DNA of 64,000 nucleotides from Clostridia bacterium (GTDB taxonomy: Bacteria > Bacillota > Clostridia > Oscillospirales > RGIG577): assembly GCA_017405765.1 (NCBI GenBank), contig JAFQZS010000033.1, positions 56,956 through 120,955 of the forward strand, read 5' to 3'. Within the stretch, counting starts at the first letter, position 1, and each line of letters begins with the position of its first letter. Shown here piece after piece: positions 58,929 to 64,000 of this stretch. The position numbers were made by a program, and so were the translations under genes. The notes beneath the pieces were generated by a model that had not been told where the DNA came from, ran no database searches, and was given only the letters and a program-made list of their open reading frames with translations.

Positions 58929-59030
58929 GCAATGCTTTTTTGCTCCTTAGCAGCCAAAAGCAAAAGCTTCCGTTTTAATCAAATACAGTTAAAGAGCCGC
59001 GCGCAAAAAAATGTGCGCGGCTCTTTACGT
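58929..59030 (+). ncRNA. Candidate small RNA (about 100 nt) between the MBL gene and serC
   Basis: Expected transcript from the promoter at 58894-58922. It has a 5' hairpin (GCTTTT...AAAAGC region) and ends at a 15-bp stem (58991-59005 with 59012-59026, one wobble pair) with a loop of A's. The T-run after the stem is weak. No reading frame with a ribosome binding site lies inside. Together with the serC promoter this accounts for the 464-bp gap 58777-59240. Confidence 0.35.
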
Positions 59031-59145
59031 TAAAAGAACGGGCGCCGCGATTGTTAAATTTATATCGAAACTGCTTTCTATACGTATTACATATATGTAA
59101 TATTCACAAACTTATGCTGCGCGCACGTTTTGGACGGTAATTTGA

Positions 59146-59175
59146 TTGACTTTTAAAATCACAGTGGAGTATAAT
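59146..59175 (+). promoter_or_regulatory. Promoter of serC-serA
   Basis: TTGACT (59146-59151), an 18-bp spacer and TATAAT (59170-59175), 65 bp before the start of serC. Confidence 0.7.
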
Positions 59176-59240
59176 ATTTTTGTATTATCATAAGGATATT
59201 TATAAAAAACATTTGAGAAAACAGTCTACGGAGGTCGAAC

Positions 59241-60332
59241 ATGAATAACAGAGTATATAATTTTTCCGCCGGTCCCGGAGTCATATTTGAAGACGTTTTA
59301 AAAAAGGCTGCCGATGAAATGATGGATCAGAACGGCAGCGGAATGTCGGTTATGGAGATGTCTCACCGTTCAAAGTGGTTTGAAGATATAATAAACGGCG
59401 CAGAGGCGCTTTTAAGAGAAGTAATGTCGATCCCCGACAATTATAAGGTGCTCTTTTTACAGGGCGGCGCATCGTCTCAGTTCGCCATGATACCGATGAA
59501 CTTAAAGAAGAACGGCAAGGCCGATTATATCCAGACGGGCGTTTGGGCTAAAAAGTCCTTCCAGGAAGCGAAAAAATTCATCGACTGCCGCGTAGTAGCA
59601 TCAAGCGAAGACAAGACGTATACTTATATCCCCGAAACGAAGCCCGAAGATTTCGATAAGGACGCAGATTACGTTCACTTCTGCTATAACAATACGATAT
59701 ACGGCACGAAATTTACGGGCGAGCCCGACGTGGGCGGCAAGGATCTCGTATGCGATATGTCCTCGTGCATACTCTCCGAGCCTGTTGACGTTTCTAAGTA
59801 TGCGCTCATCTACGCAGGCGCTCAGAAGAACATGGGCCCCGCGGGTCTTACCGTCGTAATAATCCGTGAGGACCTCATACGCGAGGACGTAGAGCCTTAC
59901 GTGCCCGTAATGTTCAGATATAAGACTCACGCCGACAACGGTTCCATGTACAACACGCCTCCCACCTACGCTATATACATCTGCAAGCTTGTTCTTGAAA
60001 AGATAAAAGAGCTCGGCGGACTTGAGGCAATGAAGAAGATAAACGAGCAGAAGGCCGGTATGCTTTATGACTTCCTCGACAGCTCGAAGCTCTTTAAGCC
60101 TACAGTTTCGGCTCCGTACCGTTCACTTATGAACATTCCGTTCGTAACGGGCGACAAGGAAATGGACGCAAAGTTTATAAAAGAAGCGACCGAAGCCGGC
60201 TTTGTGAACTTAAAGGGACACAGAAGCGTAGGCGGCATGCGCGCAAGCCTCTACAACGCAATGCCCGTTGAAGGCGTTGCCGCACTCGTTGGATTTATGA
60301 AAGATTTTGAAAGGAAGAACGCAAATGTATAA
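59241..60332 (+). CDS. serC: Phosphoserine aminotransferase
   Basis: PLP enzyme of serine biosynthesis, 3-phosphohydroxypyruvate to phosphoserine (363 aa). NFSAGP near the N-terminus, LQGGASSQF, CDMSSCILSEP and AGAQKNMGPAG with the Schiff-base Lys are diagnostic, and VGGMRASLYNAM ends the C-terminal domain. ACGGAGGTCG precedes the ATG. It overlaps serA by 8 bp, so the two steps are coexpressed. Confidence 0.96.
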   Translation: MNNRVYNFSAGPGVIFEDVLKKAADEMMDQNGSGMSVMEMSHRSKWFEDIINGAEALLREVMSIPDNYKVLFLQGGASSQFAMIPMNLKKNGKADYIQTGVWAKKSFQEAKKFIDCRVVASSEDKTYTYIPETKPEDFDKDADYVHFCYNNTIYGTKFTGEPDVGGKDLVCDMSSCILSEPVDVSKYALIYAGAQKNMGPAGLTVVIIREDLIREDVEPYVPVMFRYKTHADNGSMYNTPPTYAIYICKLVLEKIKELGGLEAMKKINEQKAGMLYDFLDSSKLFKPTVSAPYRSLMNIPFVTGDKEMDAKFIKEATEAGFVNLKGHRSVGGMRASLYNAMPVEGVAALVGFMKDFERKNANV

Positions 60333-61491
60333 GATAAAGCTTTTAAATAAGATATCCTCCGCCGGTCTTGACCAGCTCGAACCCAAAAAATACACCTACG
60401 GCGAAGACATAGAAAACCCCGACGCAATACTCGTTCGCTCCGCGGACATGCACTCCATGGAGCTGCCCTCCTCGCTCAAGGCTATCGCAAGAGCGGGCGC
60501 AGGCCTTAACAATATTCCGATAGACAAGTGCACCGAAGCAGGTATCGTCGTATTCAACACTCCCGGCGCTAACGCGAATGCCGTTAAGGAGCTTATCGTT
60601 ACGATGCTCGGTCTTTCCTCGCGCCGCATAATCGAGGGTATCGAATGGGTAAAGACGCTTAAGGAATCCGACGGCGATATAGCGAAGCAGGTAGAGAAGG
60701 GCAAGTCCCAGTTCGTCGGCCCCGAATACGAGGGCAAAAGATTCGGCGTTATAGGTCTCGGCGCGATAGGCGTAAACGTAGCTAACGCCGCTCATCACCT
60801 CGGCATGGAAGTTTACGGCTACGACCCGTACATCTCCGTTGACGCGGCTTGGGGACTTTCCAAGCGAGTACGCCACGTGACCTCGCTCAAAAAGATATTC
60901 GAGGAATGCGACTATATCACGCTGCACGTTCCCTCGACCCCCGAAACGCGCGGCATGATAAATGCGGACGCTTTCAGCATCATGAAGCCCGGTATGCGCA
61001 TACTCAACTTTGCCCGCGGCGATCTCGTCAATACGGCCGACTTAAAGGAAGCGATAGAAAAGAAGATCGTAGCGCGCTACGCTACCGACTTCCCGAGCAA
61101 AGAAGTTATTGAAATGGAAAACACCATCTGCGTGCCTCACTTGGGCGCATCGACGCCCGAATCCGAGAACAACTGCGCAAGCATGGCGGCGCGCCAGGTC
61201 GCAGATTATCTCGAATACGGCATTATAAGGAACTCTGCGAACATTCCTAACGTAGACCTTCCCAAGAACTTCAAGAGCCGTATCTGCGTGATCCACAAGA
61301 ACATTCCCAAGGTCATAAACGGCGTTACGAGCGCAGTTGCAGGCGAGAATATCAATATTGAAAATATGATAAACCGTTCGCGCGGCAATTACGCTTACAC
61401 GATACTTGACGTTGACACGAAGGTGCCCGACAAGTCGATTGAGCCCTTGAATTCTCTCGACGGCATTATAAGCGTGCGCGTTATCGACTAA
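60325..61491 (+). CDS. serA: D-3-phosphoglycerate dehydrogenase with ACT-like C-terminus
   Basis: First enzyme of serine biosynthesis (388 aa). The NAD-binding loop is GVIGLGAIGVNVANAA (about 140-155), the catalytic Arg is in NFARGDLV and the His in VPHLGAST. The C-terminal ~75 residues have an ACT-like pattern (CVIHKNIPKVINGVTSAVAG, YTILDVD). I start it at ATG 60325, AAGGAAG upstream, inside the end of serC. SerB is not in the window. Confidence 0.95.
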   Translation: MYKIKLLNKISSAGLDQLEPKKYTYGEDIENPDAILVRSADMHSMELPSSLKAIARAGAGLNNIPIDKCTEAGIVVFNTPGANANAVKELIVTMLGLSSRRIIEGIEWVKTLKESDGDIAKQVEKGKSQFVGPEYEGKRFGVIGLGAIGVNVANAAHHLGMEVYGYDPYISVDAAWGLSKRVRHVTSLKKIFEECDYITLHVPSTPETRGMINADAFSIMKPGMRILNFARGDLVNTADLKEAIEKKIVARYATDFPSKEVIEMENTICVPHLGASTPESENNCASMAARQVADYLEYGIIRNSANIPNVDLPKNFKSRICVIHKNIPKVINGVTSAVAGENINIENMINRSRGNYAYTILDVDTKVPDKSIEPLNSLDGIISVRVID

Positions 61492-61515
61492 AAAGAATTA
61501 AATAACGTATATTAT

Positions 61516-61555
61516 GTGAGTCATGCTCTCAAAAGAGAGTATGACTCATTTTTTG
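61516..61555 (+). terminator. Terminator of serC-serA
   Basis: A 13-bp stem, GAGTCATGCTCTC (61518-61530) with GAGAGTATGACTC (61535-61547), an AAAA loop and then ATTTTTTG. Confidence 0.88.
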
Positions 61556-61629
61556 AAAATTTTTCGCCGCATATTTTCACGGCGCCGAAAGAAAATATAT
61601 ATGCGATAAATTTATCGGGAGGTAATAAA

Positions 61630-61791
61630 ATGAGTTTAGGTAAATTCGGCGCAGGCTGCGCCGCCGGGATCGTTATTGGCAGCGTAGTGGGAATGTCTCT
61701 GAGCAAGAACCGCAAAGCTTCTTACGCCATCAAAAAGAATGTAAGCAAGACGCTGAAAACGCTTGGCGACATGGTCAACAGTTACAGATAG
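61630..61791 (+). CDS. Small single-span membrane protein
   Basis: A 53-aa protein. The Gly/Ala-rich hydrophobic segment (about 5-23, AGCAAGIVIGSVVGMSL) is followed by a basic amphipathic tail ending in DMVNSYR. GGGAGGTAATAAA before ATG 61630 supports the start, although the frame is open further upstream. I do not recognise the family; the shape is like YtxH-type small proteins. It lies between two strong terminators, so it must have a promoter in the 75 bp before it, where I see none that is clear. Confidence 0.65.
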   Translation: MSLGKFGAGCAAGIVIGSVVGMSLSKNRKASYAIKKNVSKTLKTLGDMVNSYR

Positions 61792-61814
61792 AAAAATGTT
61801 TTTCTAAGGTTTGG

Positions 61815-61856
61815 GCGAGGTTTTGTGTATTATTACACAAAACCTCGCTTTATTTG
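61815..61856 (+). terminator. Terminator after the small membrane protein gene
   Basis: A perfect 14-bp stem (61815-61828 with 61835-61848), a 6-nt loop and TTTATTTG. Confidence 0.9.
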
Positions 61857-61891
61857 TCATTATCTTTAGTGAAATATATATACTTTTTTGA

Positions 61892-61920
61892 TTGACAAAT
61901 ATAAATTGACCGCTTATAAT
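61892..61920 (+). promoter_or_regulatory. Fully consensus sigma-A promoter of an orphan transcript
   Basis: TTGACA (61892-61897), exactly 17 bp, and TATAAT (61915-61920): both hexamers match the consensus. No protein gene follows. Confidence 0.85.
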
Positions 61921-61926
61921 GTAATT

Positions 61927-62130
61927 GTTAAATAAAGCACAATATGCTTTATTTGAACAGTTGCCTATATGGTAATCGGGAAAAACGATTCCCGCCTCCC
62001 CCAAAAACCAGAGAGAGCGGTTCGGCAGCCGCGCTCTCAACAAAATCCCTTCCAGCGGCAAGCCCCCAACTTGCCGCACCACACAAAAATAAAACCGTCG
62101 ATCCTTTTAAAGGGTCGGCGGTTTTTCTTT
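61927..62130 (+). ncRNA. Probable structured small RNA, about 200 nt, class unknown
   Basis: The transcript would start near 61927. It has stems at 61930-61939/61945-61954 (10 bp), 61977-61982/61989-61994 (6 bp), 62013-62019/62032-62038 (7 bp) and 62055-62062/62070-62077 (8 bp), and ends at an intrinsic terminator (62091-62107 with 62110-62126, then TTTTT). No open frame with a ribosome binding site is present. C-rich unpaired stretches (CTCCCCC, CCCCCAA) stand out. I could not match it to SRP RNA, tmRNA or RNase P; 6S RNA fits in size, but I cannot confirm the fold. Confidence 0.6.
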
Positions 62131-62156
62131 TTATTTATATGATCTGCGCAAAAAAG

Positions 62157-62188
62157 AGCGCCCGCGGCAGCAATGTCACGCAGGCGCT
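62157..62188 (-). terminator. Terminator of mscL
   Basis: AGCGCC and GGCGCT arms with an inner GCG/CGC (62157-62166 with 62179-62188), followed on the minus strand by CTTTTTTG. It lies 20 bp past the stop. Confidence 0.8.
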
Positions 62189-62208
62189 TAGATAAGCCGA
62201 TTTAAAGC

Positions 62209-62661
62209 TTAGCTTTCTTTCTTCAAGAGGTCGCGTATCTCGGTAAGGAGTTCCTGATCGCGCGTAAGCTTTGCAGCCTCTGCCTCTGCGGCAGCCTTTG
62301 CGGCAGCTTCCGCAGCAGCTCTCTTTTCGCCGTCTACACGGTCTCTAAGCTTATTTATAGCCTTGACGATAAGGAATATGCACAGCGCCACGAGTATAAA
62401 GTCTATAATAGACTGAATAAACGAGCCGTAGGCGAAAACGACCTCAGGCTTTATTATCTCTTCGCCGTCCATAACGGCAGGGCTTATCACCACGCCGAGA
62501 TCCTTAAACGAAATACCGCCCGTAATGGGGCTCAAAAGCGGAGTAATAATATCATCTACGAGCGAAGAAACTATCTTCTGGAAAGCAGCGCCGACCATAA
62601 CGCCGACTGCCATATCCATTACGTTGCCTCGCATAATGAATTCTTTGAATTCCTTAAACAC
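62209..62661 (-). CDS. mscL: Large-conductance mechanosensitive channel
   Basis: A 150-aa pore protein that opens on osmotic downshock. The N-terminal amphipathic helix MFKEFKEFIMRGNVMDMAVG and first membrane helix GVMVGAAFQKIVSSLVDDII are diagnostic. The second helix is at about 75-100, followed by a C-terminal bundle rich in Ala/Lys/Glu. The start is GTG at 62661 with AAAGGAGAG. It is a single-gene unit with an extended -10 promoter (TGCTATAAT on the minus strand, complement of 62690-62698). Confidence 0.96.
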   Translation of the reverse strand: MFKEFKEFIMRGNVMDMAVGVMVGAAFQKIVSSLVDDIITPLLSPITGGISFKDLGVVISPAVMDGEEIIKPEVVFAYGSFIQSIIDFILVALCIFLIVKAINKLRDRVDGEKRAAAEAAAKAAAEAEAAKLTRDQELLTEIRDLLKKES

Positions 62662-62689
62662 TTTTATCTCTCCTTTGCGGTTTTTTTAA

Positions 62690-62698
62690 ATTATAGCA
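62690..62698 (-). promoter_or_regulatory. Extended -10 promoter of mscL
   Basis: The minus strand reads TGCTATAAT, a consensus -10 with TGn extension. The -35 position is weak. It is 29 bp from the GTG start. Confidence 0.55.
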
Positions 62699-62757
62699 CA
62701 CCGAAAAGAAAAAATAAATATTTAAAGAACAAAATATGAATATTTTTTTAATAAGCG

Positions 62758-63654
62758 TCAGTTGCTCATAAGCGATTCTATCTCCTGCGGCGACAATGCA
62801 GGATGAAGCGCGCAATTGAGACCCAATGCAATGATCGAAGAAGCGGCTTCCACCAACACGTCTATATTGTTGGGGGTGACGAACATATTCGGATCAAAGC
62901 CTTCCATGCGTTTTGCGGCGTCCTCGCGCCCAACGTCGGCTACATCCGCCGCAAGCGCCGCCGCTTCCATAACTGTCGGTACGCCTATAGATATAACGCG
63001 CACGCCCAGAGCCGACTCTGATATCTCACGTTCGTTTCCGCTTACTCCGCTGCCGGGAGATACACCCGTGTCCGAAAGCTGGAACGTTGCCGCCAGTCTT
63101 GACGCGCTTCTTGCCGCAAGCGCGTCTACCGCTATTACCAAAGCCGGCTTTATCGCCCTTGTAAGCACTTCCGTAAGCTCCGTCGTATCTATCCCGGTTA
63201 TCCCCAAAACGCCGGGAGAAAACGCGCATACGCTTCTGAAACTGTTTTTAAAGTCACGCGCTCCTCCCATAACGAGATGACGCGTTGCAAGCAGCTTGTC
63301 GGCAGTTCGCGGGCCGAGCGCGTCCGGCGTTATGCGCCTGTTTCCGAGCCCTATTACCATAACGGCGTCATCCTGCAAAAGACGCATCATTTCCAAAAGC
63401 TCGCGCTTCAGCGCATAAGCTACCGGCCTGTATAACGGCGCCTGATCTCTCCTGAGATCCGGCGCTTCTATCGTGATATAATTTCCTACGGGCTTTCCCA
63501 TACGCCTTGCGCCGTTTTCATTTTGTATCATCACTCTCTTTACGGCATATCCGTCACGGTGCGACTCATTATAGACAACGCCTTCTATTTCGCCTCCGTT
63601 CATCATTTCGGCTTCATGCGCTTCAAGCGCCAGATCGGTACGTACTGAAAACAT
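62758..63654 (-). CDS. gpr: Germination protease Gpr
   Basis: A 298-aa endopeptidase that degrades small acid-soluble spore proteins during germination, so the organism is very probably a spore former. Diagnostic segments are FSVRTDLALEAHE at the N-terminus (containing the short propeptide cleavage region), IGLGNRRITPDALGP, VMGGARD, GVSPGSGVSGNERE and NIDVLVEAAS. I chose ATG 63654 with GAGGGGG upstream; the GTG at 63669 overlaps that site. The next genes downstream are on the same strand (mscL) but with their own promoter. Confidence 0.95.
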   Translation of the reverse strand: MFSVRTDLALEAHEAEMMNGGEIEGVVYNESHRDGYAVKRVMIQNENGARRMGKPVGNYITIEAPDLRRDQAPLYRPVAYALKRELLEMMRLLQDDAVMVIGLGNRRITPDALGPRTADKLLATRHLVMGGARDFKNSFRSVCAFSPGVLGITGIDTTELTEVLTRAIKPALVIAVDALAARSASRLAATFQLSDTGVSPGSGVSGNEREISESALGVRVISIGVPTVMEAAALAADVADVGREDAAKRMEGFDPNMFVTPNNIDVLVEAASSIIALGLNCALHPALSPQEIESLMSN

Positions 63655-63923
63655 ATATGACCCCCTCACAAGTTTTTATAAATATTCTGCACAAAACGGC
63701 TGACAAATATGACAAATCATAATAAAATCTATATCGGTACGGCTTACGATACCTTATATAAGGCGACGCGCCGGCTTTTACGCCGGATATGTCTCGTTAT
63801 TCATTGTAAGGATCGCTTCGCAGGTCGGACTTTAGAAAAAAATCAGAATTATATGAAAATTTGTAGAGTCGTCAATGATGTGTGACACTTCACCCGAAAA
63901 AATATGACGAAGGTTATATGTGC
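63655..63923. other. Non-coding region upstream of gpr
   Basis: No convincing gene. A CCGGC/GCCGG hairpin lies near 63772-63787. The rest is AT-rich and should contain the gpr promoter (sigma-G type expected from family knowledge), but I see no clear match. Confidence 0.4.
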
Positions 63924-63972
63924 GAATTTGAGAAAGACGAGGAGCCGTAGGCGACGAGGCTTTCTCAAATTC
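63924..63972. repeat. Long inverted repeat near the right edge
   Basis: GAATTTGAGAAAG (63924-63936) and CTTTCTCAAATTC (63960-63972) are perfect 13-bp arms. The interior can pair too (GGAGCC with GGC... around GTA). The size and sequence suggest an interspersed palindromic repeat; only one copy lies in the window. Confidence 0.55.
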
Positions 63973-64000
63973 GGCGCGGCTCGGTCTGGCCCTCTGTGAA

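Noticed and set aside
58929..59030. T-box or serine riboswitch upstream of serC
   Set aside because: No T-box sequence (AGGGTGGNACCGCG-type) and no known riboswitch core could be found; the hairpin is separated from serC by another promoter.
61927..62130. tmRNA, SRP RNA or RNase P RNA
   Set aside because: No CCA-ending tRNA-like part or tag frame, no GGAAGC-type SRP tetraloop motif, and too short for RNase P. Left as unknown RNA.

Overview
The window looks like chromosome of an anaerobic, spore-forming member of the Clostridia (Firmicutes). The evidence is a clostridial-order rnfCDGEAB operon, an oxygen-sensitive class III ribonucleotide reductase (NrdD/NrdG), a clostridial-type 2x[4Fe-4S] ferredoxin, a germination protease (Gpr) gene that implies endospores, strong AGGAGG-type ribosome binding sites with many TTG and GTG starts, and the Bacillus-like order (YaaO-like decarboxylase)-holB-ricT-trmN6-rsmI. 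I cannot name a species.

Layout. 1-583: start of a cyclic-glucan-synthase-like gene running off the left edge. 714-5839 (-): Rnf ion-pumping ferredoxin:NAD oxidoreductase. 6048-7710 (-): HtrA protease and an NTF2-like protein. 7870-16194 (+): short QueG-like protein, FemX-like ligase, alanine racemase, Orn/Lys/Arg decarboxylase family protein, holB, ricT, ferredoxin, trmN6, rsmI. 16259-24656 (-): class II aldolase, a MarR-controlled heterodimeric ABC exporter, a membrane protein, rsmE, prmA. 24732-34831 (-): SIX consecutive paralogous acetate/butyryl-type CoA-transferases followed (upstream) by two paralogous acyl-ACP/acyl-CoA thioesterases. 34999-38454 (+): YtrA-type GntR regulator with its ABC transporter. 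39032-45532 (+): three intact and one 5'-truncated paralogous MFS carriers in tandem, each a separate transcription unit. 45703-48364 (-): ruvX and a GT4-CsaB fusion. 48596-53255 (+): LemA-like protein, then rpmG-secE-nusG-rplKA-rplJL. 53313-58776 (-): duplicated-domain lipoprotein, nrdG, nrdD, MBL-fold hydrolase. 59241-61791 (+): serC-serA and a small membrane protein. 61892-62130 (+): a probable small RNA. 62209-63654 (-): mscL, gpr.

How it fits together. Rnf couples reduced ferredoxin to NADH and an ion gradient. The six CoA-transferases and the thioesterases act at the acyl-CoA end of the same fermentative energy metabolism. The neighbouring MFS array may carry the corresponding carboxylates, but that link is inference from position.

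The most unusual part is 24.7-45.6 kb. Six full-length CoA-transferases all keep the catalytic Glu. The MFS paralogues are expanded in tandem. Each intact MFS unit has its own consensus promoter, a near-identical 28-nt element in the 5' leader, and a complementary element in the 3' untranslated region just before the terminator. The fourth copy has lost its -10 box, its leader and its first ~117 codons, and its 3' element has lost half of the pairing sequence. I saw no CRISPR array, transposase, phage gene, rRNA or tRNA.
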